Shown piece after piece: positions 1 to 10,143 of a DNA stretch of 64,000 bases. Location of the stretch: positions 496,001 through 560,000 of the forward strand of contig NAJO01000013.1 of the NCBI GenBank assembly GCA_002077065.1. The letters are read 5' to 3'. The first letter of the stretch is position 1. Every line of letters starts with the position of its first letter. The notes below the pieces were generated by a model. That model was given only the letters and a program-made list of their open reading frames with translations, did no database searches and was not told where the DNA came from. Origin of the DNA: Cryoendolithus antarcticus (Eukaryota; Ascomycota; Dothideomycetes; Cladosporiales; Cladosporiaceae). The position numbers and the translations under genes are program-made.

Positions 1-792
1 CCAATTCCAAGTTGCGATCTCTCCGCCGTCGTTGAGCAGATCGACCTCGTGTGGCAGACCAGTGCGTGCCACGCCGACGATACGGGCTCCGGATTCTAAA
101 TCCCGAGACGCGACTGCAAGCGAGGACTGCACAGACAACACTTGTACCTGGCCCTGGCTCGCCGCGATCACGAAATCATCGCCGTTGCTGTCCGTGATGT
201 AAAGTGGATCATGGTCGATGTACTTGCCGGCCGTCGCGGTCGACGCGAGGTAGTCGGTCTCTTCGACTCCTCTCCGCTTGGTACCATCGCCGACTACGAC
301 GACCAGCGGGCGCTTTTGCTTGGGTTTGGACGTCTTGGACGCTGGCTCCAGATCGAGTTCGGTTTCATTTGCGATGACCAGAGGCGCAGACCCTAGCTCC
401 TCGTCCTCGAGTCCAGATTCGGGCACCTCCACCTTGATCTTCTGCTTCTTCCGCTCCTCGACAGCCACTATGCTCGCGTCCTTGAAATTGCCACCCTCAT
501 GTAGCCCATTGCCTGCCTTCTCGGAAGCTTTCCTCAGTTTCTTCGCTTCGTTCCGTTGAAGCCTCTCAGCTGCACTGAGCGCAACCGTCGGCGCCGTGTA
601 CTGCACATTGTCTACGGGCTTCTGCCTGACCGGCGTCGAATGCTCCGATCTGGGATTGCGTCTTGGAACTGCGACGTCTGTGTCGGCGATGGCATTCGAT
701 CTACCCGTCTTCCTTCGCTTCCTGTGCTTTGTCATGTTTGCTGGAGTCTCATCGTCCATTGACTTTCTCTTGATGCTTGTAGCTTCCGCCAT
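1..792 (-). CDS. Utp17/Nan1 (WDR75)-like U3 snoRNP / t-UTP protein, N-terminal part
   Basis: The gene starts at an ATG at 792 and stays open for 264 codons to the window edge, so only the N-terminus is present. The first ~190 residues are charged and low complexity, with Lys/Arg-rich nuclear-localisation-like clusters. From about residue 195 the sequence becomes a structured WD-repeat-like start, with 'GKYIDHDPLYI', then 'VQVLSVQSS' and 'ARIVGVAR', ending at 'EIATWNW'. This resembles the first blade of Nan1/Utp17, a WD40 protein of the t-UTP subcomplex that couples Pol I transcription to pre-18S rRNA processing in the nucleolus. It diverges from RPB10, whose ATG is 229 bp away. The disordered N-terminus carries little family signal, so the assignment rests on the last ~70 residues. 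Another nucleolar WD40 protein is possible. Confidence 0.6.
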   Translation of the reverse strand, partial: MAEATSIKRKSMDDETPANMTKHRKRRKTGRSNAIADTDVAVPRRNPRSEHSTPVRQKPVDNVQYTAPTVALSAAERLQRNEAKKLRKASEKAGNGLHEGGNFKDASIVAVEERKKQKIKVEVPESGLEDEELGSAPLVIANETELDLEPASKTSKPKQKRPLVVVVGDGTKRRGVEETDYLASTATAGKYIDHDPLYITDSNGDDFVIAASQGQVQVLSVQSSLAVASRDLESGARIVGVARTGLPHEVDLLNDGGEIATWNW

Positions 793-1021
793 TATATCTA
801 ACGACATCAGGTAGTGAGGGGATGTCAAGTGAGGGTGTGGTACTTGACTATGAACTCTCGAGTTTCATGTCCCCGATCTTTTTTCGAGAAGCTCGCTTAA
901 CCCCGCGCTAAAGCCGACTCCACCACCAAATCTTTGACCTCACACTCGCGATCACCACCGCGCTGTCGCAAACAGTCCAAGTCCGCCGACAAAGCTTACA
1001 GCGCATACAAAGTCCGCCAAG
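793..1021. promoter_or_regulatory. Divergent promoter between Nan1-like gene and RPB10
   Basis: These 229 bp separate the start codons of two divergently transcribed ribosome-biogenesis/RNA polymerase genes, so they must hold both promoters. The stretch contains a short T-run near 880 and a repeated AAGTCCGCC motif near 978 and 1010, close to the RPB10 start. No TATA box is evident. Function is inferred from position only. Confidence 0.5.
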
Positions 1022-1413
1022 ATGATCATCCCCGTCCGCTGCTTCTCCTGCGGCAAAGTGCGCCTCCCCTCGCTCTCCCCTCCCATCTCCACCCGCTCAC
1101 TAACCCCCTCTCTTCAGGTCGTCGGCGACCTCTGGAACAAATACGTCAAACTCATCGACCCGGAGCAAGCTGAGAATGGCGAGGCAATGACAGAAGGGTG
1201 CGATTACTTCCAGTGCCGCGGTTCTCCTTGCGATACATCGCGTTCACATGTCCGGAAACATACTGATAGCAACGCAGGGCCGCACTCGACGAACTAGGCC
1301 TGACGCGCTACTGCTGCCGGAGAATGTTGCTGACGCATGTGGACCTCATTGAGAAGTTGTTGCGATACAATCCTGCAGAGCGAGAGATTTTGAAGACAGG
1401 TGGAAGGGTTTAA
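1022..1413 (+). CDS. RPB10: DNA-directed RNA polymerases I, II and III subunit RPABC5 (Rpb10)
   Basis: This is the small zinc-binding subunit shared by all three nuclear RNA polymerases. There are three exons: 1022-1057, 1118-1197 and 1278-1413, giving 83 aa. Exon 1 encodes the invariant N-terminus [12 protein letters not shown] with the first CxxC of the zinc site. Exon 2 continues [13 protein letters not shown]. Exon 3 carries [21 protein letters not shown], with the paired Cys that completes the zinc site. Intron 1 (60 bp) has a CACTAAC branch point and intron 2 is 80 bp. Both joins keep frame and restore the family sequence exactly. The length is slightly above the yeast protein because of a short C-terminal tail. 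It is convergent with ARP5. Confidence 0.95.
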
Positions 1414-1732
1414 GCATTCGAGGGAAATCATCGAAGGCGTTCTTGGGATCGGGAACACGTTTGCACGGCGTTCGAGGATTGGTACGGGAAAATGGTTGAG
1501 GGTGCCGAATTGAGGAAGATACCAGAGAAGCCCTATCGGGTTGCGGGGGGAGCTCGCACAGGTCTTCACGCGGTATAGAGGACCGGCAGTGAGGCGACTG
1601 AGGTGAGATGAGCGGAATGTGATCGTTCCGTAGGTTTGTGGACTTGAGATGGCCAGCCGAAGCAGAGGTATCGTTATGAACAAGACTATCTCAACGGACG
1701 CCGCCGGAGACTGCACTGCTATGCCAAAGCAT
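1414..1732. other. Convergent intergenic region RPB10/ARP5
   Basis: This 319 bp lies between two convergent stop codons and must contain both 3' ends. A 152-codon minus-strand frame overlaps it and the last RPB10 exon, but its sequence has no protein character. I see nothing else. Confidence 0.6.
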
Positions 1733-4006
1733 CTAACCCATTCCATTCCCACACGAATGCTCCTTCACATACTCCCCGCCCTTCTCCATCCACTCCGCCC
1801 GACTAATGAACGCCTGCCTCCCCTCCACGCTCTGCGCCCAGCTCGCCGCGCCCCTCCAAGCATCCAGCAGTGGGTCCTTCGCACGCCTCACCCTTAGCTC
1901 TAGATCCACGGGTAGCACAGCCCTAAGCTCACTCTCCAACCGCCGATCAAAGTTCTCGAAAAGCGAGTACCCTCCCGTCAAGAACACATCCCCCGCCACC
2001 CCTCCTCTCGCCGGATGACCAGCGAGTCTATCACCCAGTATACCCTGCGCAATCTCCACAATCCCCGCCTGATCAACCCCAGCAATACTCGGCTGAAATA
2101 TAACCTCCGGCACCCGAATCCTCTCAACATTCAAATGCAACTGCGCCCCCTCCCTCGCACTCTCCGGGTCAAACGGCCAAGGCCCCCTTGAAAACGCATG
2201 CACCAAACTCTTCGTCCAATCCTTCTGCGCCTCCTGCGTGCTCTGCTCCCCAAACTCCGGATCAAACTCCAACAACCTAGCCTCCACAGCTTTCAGCTGG
2301 CTCGCTAACTCCTCGTCCTCGTTCTCGCCGTCATCGTCGTCTTCTTTGCCGTACGTGATGTCCCGATAGACGTTCCAGGCTTCAGCATCATCTCCGAAAT
2401 CTTCGTCGTCGTCTTTGCCGCGGCGGCGTTTGCGGCCGGGGACTGTGTCGGCTGCTAGGGAGGTGAGAGTCTTCATTCGTTGCTGCGCGGCGTGGGATTT
2501 GCGGTTTCCGAGGTCTGCTCTCAGCCTCTCGCGATCGCGGATCTTTTGTAGGGTGGCGGCGCGTTGTGCACGGTGGTCTGCTATCCAGGCTGGTAGGTCC
2601 AGGGCTCTGCGGTCGTTGTCCAGTCGTTGTAGTTCGGCTTGCCGGGTCGCTTCGTCTGCTTTCTCGGCTTTGGCTCGAAGTCGCGCGTCGTGATTTGCTT
2701 TTAGTAGGCGCTGGGCGCGTTTCGTCTTAAGACTGTCTTCGCTGAGCTCTTCGTCCGGGATGTCAAGCAGCGGGTAGGAGGGCGGTTCTGCAGGTCCTTC
2801 GGGCGCTTCGACGTCGCCGACATCTTTATTGCGTTGCTTTCGGATTGATTTCTCCATTTCCTTGATTTTTCGGTCGAGGAAGGCTTCGTCTTTGATGTCG
2901 TCGTCTTCATCGAGGATGTCGCGGGCGGCTTTCTTGGTGGGAGCGGCGAGGACACGTACTTGCAGGTCCTTGAAGTAGGAGAGTTCTTCCTCTTTGCGAA
3001 TCAGCTTCTCCAGGCGCATCTTAGCAGCTTGCTCTTGCAGTCTCCGTCCGCCCTCTCTCCGCTTCTCCTCTGCCCGCCGCAATTCCTCTTCGCTCTTCTG
3101 CACAATCTCCTTCTCCTGGTAGGGTAGCTGAACAACATGGTCGCGCTCCTCCAGCCCAGTCCAGTCAAGCATTTGCACCGTCTCCCGGTCATAGTCCAAT
3201 GATACATGACAATGCCGTTGTATTAGATCTTCGACCTGCACATCCGTCACCTTCCCCGTCGTCAGCAATCCCGGGTACTTCACCTTCAGCAGATCCTTCA
3301 AGTAATCCACGCACTTTGCCCTCCCCCAGTCCAGCCTCGTTGCATGCGCTATCATCGGCTGCCGATCCACCACAGGTATCAACACCGTACTCATGTTCCC
3401 TCCACTGACCACCAACCCCGTGCTCCCGCCGTTCTGCCGGTAGCTGAAGAGCGCATCCACGCCATACGCGACCGCGGGCACACCATAGAGCTCGAACAGC
3501 ATCTCACTCATAGTCTTCCGCGCGTAGCCCAAATTCGCCAGCGGCTCCGTCATGACTACCGGCCTATCCACTGCCCCTGCCGACCCATTTATGCCCAGCT
3601 TGCAGAACACGTAATCTAGTATCCCCTCTTGCACGTCCCAATTATTGACCACATTACTCCCCACCTCATACACGCTCTTTGCCTGCCCCCGCGCCGCGCC
3701 ATCGAAGAAGATCTCGCTTCCCACAAATGTAAGCTTCCTGTTCAGCTTCCGGTCCATGTAGCGGGCCATGAGGGGCGGGAACTGGACTTGGGGGGTTGGT
3801 GTGTGGGACCAGCCGGCGCGGAGAGCGGAGCTGCCATTGTCGATTACTATGGCGGTGTTTGGGGAGGTGGAGCGGTAGGTCGAGTGGTCTGTCGGGAGCT
3901 GGCCGTGGTAGGGAGGTTCGGAGAGGGTGTAGAGGGTTGAGGGAGGGGATTTGGGGGCGTTGTGGGATGCGCTCGGGGGGAGGATGGAAAGGGTATAGTG
4001 AGGCAT
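1733..4006 (-). CDS. ARP5: Actin-related protein 5 (INO80 chromatin-remodelling complex)
   Basis: A single-exon gene of 757 aa. The start is the ATG at 4006 (MPHYTLSIL); an in-frame GTG at 4018 is not a plausible eukaryotic start. The actin fold begins with 'IVIDNGSSALRAGW' (phosphate-1 loop), followed by 'PVVMTEPLANLGYARKTMSEMLFE', and resumes at the C-terminus with 'VFLTGGYSLFENF' and 'WRGAASWAQ'. Between the two halves (about residues 290-600) lies a long charged, coiled-coil insertion rich in Glu/Lys/Arg. This insertion is the hallmark of Arp5 and the main reason to choose it over other Arps. Arp5 binds the Ino80 ATPase with Ies6 and couples ATP hydrolysis to nucleosome sliding in the nucleus. 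It diverges from the SLH1 gene over 215 bp. Confidence 0.9.
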   Translation of the reverse strand: MPHYTLSILPPSASHNAPKSPPSTLYTLSEPPYHGQLPTDHSTYRSTSPNTAIVIDNGSSALRAGWSHTPTPQVQFPPLMARYMDRKLNRKLTFVGSEIFFDGAARGQAKSVYEVGSNVVNNWDVQEGILDYVFCKLGINGSAGAVDRPVVMTEPLANLGYARKTMSEMLFELYGVPAVAYGVDALFSYRQNGGSTGLVVSGGNMSTVLIPVVDRQPMIAHATRLDWGRAKCVDYLKDLLKVKYPGLLTTGKVTDVQVEDLIQRHCHVSLDYDRETVQMLDWTGLEERDHVVQLPYQEKEIVQKSEEELRRAEEKRREGGRRLQEQAAKMRLEKLIRKEEELSYFKDLQVRVLAAPTKKAARDILDEDDDIKDEAFLDRKIKEMEKSIRKQRNKDVGDVEAPEGPAEPPSYPLLDIPDEELSEDSLKTKRAQRLLKANHDARLRAKAEKADEATRQAELQRLDNDRRALDLPAWIADHRAQRAATLQKIRDRERLRADLGNRKSHAAQQRMKTLTSLAADTVPGRKRRRGKDDDEDFGDDAEAWNVYRDITYGKEDDDDGENEDEELASQLKAVEARLLEFDPEFGEQSTQEAQKDWTKSLVHAFSRGPWPFDPESAREGAQLHLNVERIRVPEVIFQPSIAGVDQAGIVEIAQGILGDRLAGHPARGGVAGDVFLTGGYSLFENFDRRLESELRAVLPVDLELRVRRAKDPLLDAWRGAASWAQSVEGRQAFISRAEWMEKGGEYVKEHSCGNGMG

Positions 4007-4221
4007 TGTGAGGGGCACAAGGGAGGTTATCGCATGTCGTAGAGAGGAACGGCGAGCTCAGGCCTACATTGAAGATGCAGAGAGTGTTGTACACGAGGTA
4101 GACGCCAACTCACGTGTCAGATCCACTTTAATGTTGGAGTGAAGTCATGTACCCCCCCTATCAACGATCATACATGCTCCAATGTGTCGTTGATCGCTCA
4201 AGGACGACCTAGCATTTGATC
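4007..4221. promoter_or_regulatory. Divergent promoter ARP5/SLH1
   Basis: These 215 bp separate the two start codons. They include a CACGTG-like core (AACTCACGTGTCAG, near 4110), a C7 run and an inverted repeat (listed separately). Promoter function is inferred from position. Confidence 0.45.
4160..4194. repeat. Inverted repeat upstream of SLH1
   Basis: ATCAACGA (4160-4167) is matched by TCGTTGAT (4187-4194) as perfect 8-bp arms around a 19-nt spacer. The spacer contains a second small pair, ACAT/ATGT. It ends 27 bp before the SLH1 ATG, so it lies in the 5' leader or core promoter. It could be a binding site for a dimeric factor or an RNA hairpin; the function is unknown. Confidence 0.55.
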
Positions 4222-7200
4222 ATGTCGCCCTCAGCGGACACCGTCGCGTCGCAATGGCTCGATCAGCTTGCCGCCATGCGCGCAGCAATCGCGGAGCTCA
4301 AGTTGCCACAGACAAATGGAGATTCGAAGAGTGGCAATAATGAATATGACCTCGATCTTGACTATGATGACCTATCGCCGGCGAGCGGCAGCGACGATAT
4401 CTGGGACATCATCAGCGATGAGGACGAGGAGGACTTCACAGATGACAGCTTCGAAGCTGTGGCAGCGAATGCTAGTAATAACGGCGACCACGTCGATGCT
4501 GTTGGCTCTAAGGAGTGGCTCCAGCAGAGATGCATAGCAGTGGCAAGTCGTGGCAGTGGAATGGACGCCGAGACGCTGCTTGGCCAAATCACTGCCGTGC
4601 TGGCGTCGGACAGCAGCGATGATGAGCTGCAGATGACTCTGGCGGACATCTTGGGGTTTGACGAACTCGAGCTGGTCGCGGATATCATCAAGCACAGGAA
4701 GCAGATCCTGTCAGAGCCGAGCAAGCCACTTGGTGGACTGCTCACAAAGGCAGAGCGGGACGCACGGCTTCGTCAGCAAGATCTTGAGCACAAGACTGCA
4801 ACACTGGCTTCCGCGCAAGACCGATCGGCAAGTCAGTATCCACACGTCTATCGCGCCCATGATGCAGGGAACTCGCTCTCTGCTGCAGGACGGAAGTATA
4901 TGCTCCCAGTAGGCAGCGAGCGCATTGAGCGGGAAAAGTACGAACAGTACAGCATCCCGGCAGCAAAGGTAGGTATTCTCGGTCAGCATCAGAAGCTTGT
5001 TGAGATTGCCGAGATGGATGGGCTATGTAGGGGTACGTTCAAAGGCTACAAATCGCTCAACCGAATGCAGAGCCTGGTGTACCCCGTTGCGTACACGACG
5101 AGCGAGAACATGCTCATCTGTGCGCCGACTGGTGCGGGTAAGACTGATGCCGCTATGCTTACTATCTTGAGCGCTGTCGCGAAAAACATCACGCCGAGTC
5201 CGATCGATGAGCCGGATGCGACGGACTTCGCAGTGAGGACTGATGACTTCAAAGTCGTGTATGTAGCGCCTATGAAGGCGCTAGCAGCCGAGATCACGGA
5301 CAAATTGGGAAGAAGACTGGCTTGGCTAGGTATTCGGGTAAGGGAGCTGACAGGCGACATGCATCTGACCAAATCGGAGATCGTGCAGACGCAGATCATT
5401 GTTACTACACCTGAGAAATGGGATGTAGTGACTCGGAAGTCGACCGGCGATACTGAGCTTGTGCAGAAGGTCAGACTGTTGATCATCGATGAGGTGCACA
5501 TGCTACACGATGAGCGTGGTGCGGTGCTCGAGTCGCTCGTCGCTCGTACTGAGCGACAAGTAGAGAGCACACAGTTCCTCATTCGCATCGTAGGTCTCAG
5601 TGCCACGTTGCCGAACTACGTCGACGTAGCAGACTTCTTGAAAGTCAACCGCATGGCTGGCATGTTCTACTTCGACCAGAGCTTTCGTCCTGTGCCACTC
5701 GAGCAGCACTTCATTGGCGTCAAAGGCAAGCCTGGAAGCAAGGCTAGTCGAGAGCACATCGACAACACTGCTTTCGAGAAGGTGAAGGAGATGCTTGAGC
5801 TTGGTCACCAAATCATGGTGTTCGTGCACTCTCGCAAAGACACTGTCAATACCGCGCGCAAGCTGTACGAAATGGCTATGGATCAGGGCGTTGCTGATCT
5901 GTTCGATCCGACGCATCATGAAGGGTACAGCAGCGCATTGCGTGATATCAAGCAGTCGAAGGGCAAGGAGATTCGAGAGCTCGTCACAAAGGGCATGGGA
6001 ACTCATCATGCTGGTATGCCAAGATCCGATCGCAACATGATCGAGCGGCTATTTGGTGACGGCGTGCTCAAGGTGCTCTGCTGTACAGCGACACTGGCTT
6101 GGGGTGTCAATTTGCCTGCAGCTGCAGTCATCATCAAGGGAACGCAGCTGTACAGCGCTGAAGCGGGCAAGTTCGTCGATCTAGGCATCCTCGATGTGCT
6201 CCAGATCTTCGGTCGTGCTGGACGTCCGCAATTCCAAGACACTGGTATTGGCATGATCCTCACGACGCAGGACAAGCTACAGCACTACCTCACAGCCGTC
6301 ACTCAGCAGCAGCCGATTGAGAGCCAGTTCAGCCGTAAGCTCGTGGACAATCTCAACGCAGAGATTGGCCTTGGCACTGTAACGAGTGTGCCAGAGGCCA
6401 TTACATGGCTAGGCTATTCTTACCTATTCGTCCGCATGCAGCGCAATCCGCCTGCATACGGCATAGACTGGTCTGAGATCACGAACGACCCACAACTTGT
6501 GCAGCGCAGACGCGAGCTGATCATCAAGGCTGCTCGAGTACTCCAGCAGAGTCAGATGATCATCTTCAACGAGTCCACCGAAGAGCTGCGAGCCAAAGAT
6601 GTAGGCCGCATCGCCAGTCAGTTCTACGTGCTGCAGACCAGTATCGAGATCTTCAACACCATGATGCGACCGCACGCCACCGAAGCTGACGTGCTGAAGA
6701 TGATCTCCATGTCTGGCGAGTTTGACAATATTCAGTCACGCGAGACTGAAGAGAAGGAGCTGATCCGCCTGAAGAACGACGCGGCACCATGTGACATCGA
6801 AGGTGGCATTGGCACGCAGCATGGAAAGACAAACGTGCTGCTGCAGAGCTACATCAGCAATGCCAGGCTCGAGGACTTCACGCTTGTATCAGACACTGCC
6901 TACGTCGCGCAGAACGCTGCCAGAATCTGTCGGGCGCTGTTCATGATTGCGCTGAACAGGCGCTGGGGATATCAGTGCTTGGTGCTGCTGAACATGTGTA
7001 AGAGTATTGAGAAGCGAGTCTGGCCCTATGAACATCCATTCCGACAGTTCGACTTGCCTCAGGCGATCCTGAGGAACCTTGACGAGAAAGGCAGCTCAGC
7101 GTCAGTTGACAGTCTGCGCGATATGGAGACCGCTGAGATCGGTAGTCTCGTGCATAATCAGAAGATGGGCAGTACTATCGGCAAGCTTCTGGACAACTTC

Positions 7201-10143
7201 CCTACGCTGACTGTGGAAGCCGAGATTGCGCCACTGAATAGAGATGTGCTGCGTATCAAGCTGTTCATCACGCCCGACTTCCGATGGAATGACCGCCATC
7301 ACGGCAAGAGTGAGAGCTACTGGATCTGGGTTGAGAACTCGGAGAGCAGTGAGATCTATCACCATGAATACTTCATACTGAATCGACGAAAGTTGTACGA
7401 CGACCATGAGCTCAGCTTCACGATACCTCTGTCTGATCCGCTGCCGAGTCAGATCTACGTTCGCGCTGTCAGCGATCGATGGCTAGGTGCTGAGACTGTG
7501 GCACCGGTCAGCTTCCAGCATCTGATCAGACCGGACACAGAGAGCGTCTATACCGATCTGCTCAACCTGCAGCCTCTGCCTGTCAAGGCGCTGAAGAACC
7601 CACTGCTGGAGGAGATTTATGGCCAGCGCTTTCAATACTTCAACCCGATGCAGACCCAGCTGTTCCACTGCATGTATCACACTCCGGCCAACGTACTACT
7701 GGGCTCGCCCACTGGTTCAGGCAAGACTATCGCAGCCGAGCTGGCAATGTGGTGGGCTTTCCGAGAGAAGCCAGGAAGCAAAGTCGTATACATCGCGCCC
7801 ATGAAGGCCCTTGTCCGCGAACGTGTACAAGATTGGCAGAAACGACTAACGCGACAGATGGGCCTCAAGCTTGTCGAGCTGACGGGTGACAATACGCCCG
7901 GTACCAGGACCATTAGAGACGCGGACATCATTGTCACTACCCCGGAGAAGTGGGATGGTATCAGTCGATCTTGGCAGACGCGAAGCTACGTCCAGCAGGT
8001 CAGCCTTGTCATCATCGACGAAATCCATCTGCTCGGTGGCGATCGAGGGCCTATTCTCGAGATCATCGTAAGTCGCATGAACTACATCGCCTCGCAGAAG
8101 AAAGGCGATGTGCGGATCGTTGGTATGTCGACTGCTTGCGCCAACGCCATGGACCTTGCGAACTGGCTGGGCGTGAAGGAAGGCCTATTTAACTTCCACC
8201 ATTCGGTACGTCCAGTCCCGTTGGAGATCTATATCGACGGGTTCCCGCAGCAACGTGGCTTCTGTGCGCTCATGCAGAGTATGAACCGCCCTACGTTCTT
8301 GGCCGTCAAGGCGCATTCACCGGACAAGCCGGTCATTGTCTTCGTTGCTTCGCGACGACAGACTAGGTTGACGGCGAGGGATCTCATCAATTTCTGTGGT
8401 ATGGAAGACAACCCGCGGCGCTTTGTACGGATGTCTGAGGATGATCTGATCGTCAACCTTGCGCGTGTCAAGGATGAGGCGCTGAAGGAGGCTCTCAGCT
8501 TTGGTATTGGATTGCATCATGCTGGTCTCGTTGAGAGCGATCGTCAGCTTGCGGAAGAGCTGTTTACGAACAACAAGATCCAGATCCTCGTGGCGACTAG
8601 CACGCTTGCATGGGGTGTCAATTTACCCGCCCATCTTGTCGTCGTCAAAGGAACGCAGTTTTTCGACGCCAAGATCGAGGGCTACAAGGACATGGACTTG
8701 ACAGATGTACTGCAGATGCTCGGTCGCGCTGGCCGACCTCAGTTCGACACTTCAGGTATTGCTAGGATCTTCACGCAGGACTCGAAGAAGGCCTTCTACA
8801 AGCACTTTCTACACACTGGATTCCCTGTCGAGTCATCGCTGCACAATGTACTGGACAATCACCTAGGCGCCGAGGTCTCCGCTAAGACAATCGCAACCAA
8901 ACAAGATGCACTGGACTATCTGACCTGGACCTTCTTCTTCCGCCGGCTGCACAAGAATCCGTCTTACTATGGACTTGAGATCCCCGCGGAGGAGGGCGAT
9001 AGCATATCAGCGCAACACGCCGCTAATGACTACATGATCGAGATGGTCGACAAGTCCATGTCTGAGCTCGGCGACTCTGGCTGCTTGACCATGCACTCGA
9101 ATGGCGATGTTGATCCCACGCCACTGGGCAAGATCATGAGTTACTACTACCTCTCGCATCACACGATACGCACACTGCTCAAGCACGCTAAGGCGGACAT
9201 GACATTCGAGGAGTGCTTGACCGTCATGTGCAAAGCCACGGAGTACGACGAACTACCTGTACGCCACAACGAGGACCTCATCAACGCTGAGCTGTCTGCC
9301 AATCTGCCGCTTACGGCCGAGCCATTCGGCCTGCCAATGTGGGACCCGCATGTCAAGGCTTTCCTGCTACTACAAGCATACTTCTCGCGCATCGATCTAC
9401 CCATCTCCGATTATGTCGGCGATCAGATATCAGTGCTCGACCAAGCCATCCGCATCATTCAGGCTTCTATCGACGTTCTCGCCGAGCTTGGCTACGTCAA
9501 GAGCTGTCGTATGATGATGACACTGTTGCAATGTGTCAAGTCTGCGCGCTGGCCCGAGGACGGACCACTGGCCTTGTTCCCCGGCGTGGATGCCGCGGCA
9601 GAGAAGGTCCGTCTCGAGTCTCAGCCCGAAGCACTACCACGAGACCTCATCGGGGCTACGACAGCACCTCGTGCACAGATCAGTGCCGCGCTTGCTGCGC
9701 TCAATATGCCACCGGCTGCTCACGCAGCGCTCTCCAAGCCACTCGCGCAGCTCCCAGTCGTCGCTGTCTCGCTACCCAATTCCAATGCCCTTGGCCTTAC
9801 AGTCCAGCTCAACCGTCAGAATCCAGCTACGTCGCCCAAGCTTAATATCTACGCTCCGAAATACGCAAAGCCGCAGACTGAAGGTTTCTTCCTGATGGTC
9901 ATTGATGAGGCTAGTGGAGAGATGCTGGTGCTGAAAAGGGTAAGCTGGCCAAGTGGGAGTGGAGGCGGCGGTTTAGGACCTAGCACCAGGGCGAACGTGA
10001 GATTGGAGGAGAGCTTTGAGGAGAGGAAGGTCAGGGTGAAGGTTGTGAGTGATAGCTACATTGGGATGGAGTGGGGTATTGAAGGGGTCGAGATACCCGC
10101 GGTGCCGAAAGTGGAGGACGACGGTAAGAAGAAGGGTCAGTAG
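4222..10143 (+). CDS. SLH1: Slh1/ASCC3-type Ski2-like RNA helicase (RQT complex)
   Basis: A single exon of 1973 aa. I take the ATG at 4222; the TTG six bases upstream is not credible. Two helicase cassettes are visible. The first has Walker A 'APTGAGKT' near residue 300, 'DEVH' near 422 and 'GRAGRPQ'. The second has 'SPTGSGKT' near 1160, 'DEIH' near 1266 and another 'LGRAGRPQ'. Each is followed by a Sec63-like region. The acidic, disordered N-terminus lacks the features of Brr2, and the length matches Slh1 (about 1970 aa) rather than Brr2 (about 2160 aa). Slh1/ASCC3 is the motor of the ribosome quality control trigger complex that splits collided ribosomes. Brr2 is the closest alternative, since the cassette architecture is shared. 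Confidence 0.85.
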   Translation: MSPSADTVASQWLDQLAAMRAAIAELKLPQTNGDSKSGNNEYDLDLDYDDLSPASGSDDIWDIISDEDEEDFTDDSFEAVAANASNNGDHVDAVGSKEWLQQRCIAVASRGSGMDAETLLGQITAVLASDSSDDELQMTLADILGFDELELVADIIKHRKQILSEPSKPLGGLLTKAERDARLRQQDLEHKTATLASAQDRSASQYPHVYRAHDAGNSLSAAGRKYMLPVGSERIEREKYEQYSIPAAKVGILGQHQKLVEIAEMDGLCRGTFKGYKSLNRMQSLVYPVAYTTSENMLICAPTGAGKTDAAMLTILSAVAKNITPSPIDEPDATDFAVRTDDFKVVYVAPMKALAAEITDKLGRRLAWLGIRVRELTGDMHLTKSEIVQTQIIVTTPEKWDVVTRKSTGDTELVQKVRLLIIDEVHMLHDERGAVLESLVARTERQVESTQFLIRIVGLSATLPNYVDVADFLKVNRMAGMFYFDQSFRPVPLEQHFIGVKGKPGSKASREHIDNTAFEKVKEMLELGHQIMVFVHSRKDTVNTARKLYEMAMDQGVADLFDPTHHEGYSSALRDIKQSKGKEIRELVTKGMGTHHAGMPRSDRNMIERLFGDGVLKVLCCTATLAWGVNLPAAAVIIKGTQLYSAEAGKFVDLGILDVLQIFGRAGRPQFQDTGIGMILTTQDKLQHYLTAVTQQQPIESQFSRKLVDNLNAEIGLGTVTSVPEAITWLGYSYLFVRMQRNPPAYGIDWSEITNDPQLVQRRRELIIKAARVLQQSQMIIFNESTEELRAKDVGRIASQFYVLQTSIEIFNTMMRPHATEADVLKMISMSGEFDNIQSRETEEKELIRLKNDAAPCDIEGGIGTQHGKTNVLLQSYISNARLEDFTLVSDTAYVAQNAARICRALFMIALNRRWGYQCLVLLNMCKSIEKRVWPYEHPFRQFDLPQAILRNLDEKGSSASVDSLRDMETAEIGSLVHNQKMGSTIGKLLDNFPTLTVEAEIAPLNRDVLRIKLFITPDFRWNDRHHGKSESYWIWVENSESSEIYHHEYFILNRRKLYDDHELSFTIPLSDPLPSQIYVRAVSDRWLGAETVAPVSFQHLIRPDTESVYTDLLNLQPLPVKALKNPLLEEIYGQRFQYFNPMQTQLFHCMYHTPANVLLGSPTGSGKTIAAELAMWWAFREKPGSKVVYIAPMKALVRERVQDWQKRLTRQMGLKLVELTGDNTPGTRTIRDADIIVTTPEKWDGISRSWQTRSYVQQVSLVIIDEIHLLGGDRGPILEIIVSRMNYIASQKKGDVRIVGMSTACANAMDLANWLGVKEGLFNFHHSVRPVPLEIYIDGFPQQRGFCALMQSMNRPTFLAVKAHSPDKPVIVFVASRRQTRLTARDLINFCGMEDNPRRFVRMSEDDLIVNLARVKDEALKEALSFGIGLHHAGLVESDRQLAEELFTNNKIQILVATSTLAWGVNLPAHLVVVKGTQFFDAKIEGYKDMDLTDVLQMLGRAGRPQFDTSGIARIFTQDSKKAFYKHFLHTGFPVESSLHNVLDNHLGAEVSAKTIATKQDALDYLTWTFFFRRLHKNPSYYGLEIPAEEGDSISAQHAANDYMIEMVDKSMSELGDSGCLTMHSNGDVDPTPLGKIMSYYYLSHHTIRTLLKHAKADMTFEECLTVMCKATEYDELPVRHNEDLINAELSANLPLTAEPFGLPMWDPHVKAFLLLQAYFSRIDLPISDYVGDQISVLDQAIRIIQASIDVLAELGYVKSCRMMMTLLQCVKSARWPEDGPLALFPGVDAAAEKVRLESQPEALPRDLIGATTAPRAQISAALAALNMPPAAHAALSKPLAQLPVVAVSLPNSNALGLTVQLNRQNPATSPKLNIYAPKYAKPQTEGFFLMVIDEASGEMLVLKRVSWPSGSGGGGLGPSTRANVRLEESFEERKVRVKVVSDSYIGMEWGIEGVEIPAVPKVEDDGKKKGQ

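Noticed and set aside
1294..1752. 152-codon minus-strand frame overlapping RPB10 exon 3
   Set aside because: The overlapping plus-strand exon is certainly RPB10; the minus frame has no protein character.
4216..4221. Possible upstream start (TTG-ATC) for the SLH1 helicase
   Set aside because: TTG is not a credible nuclear start codon in fungi when an ATG follows two codons later.
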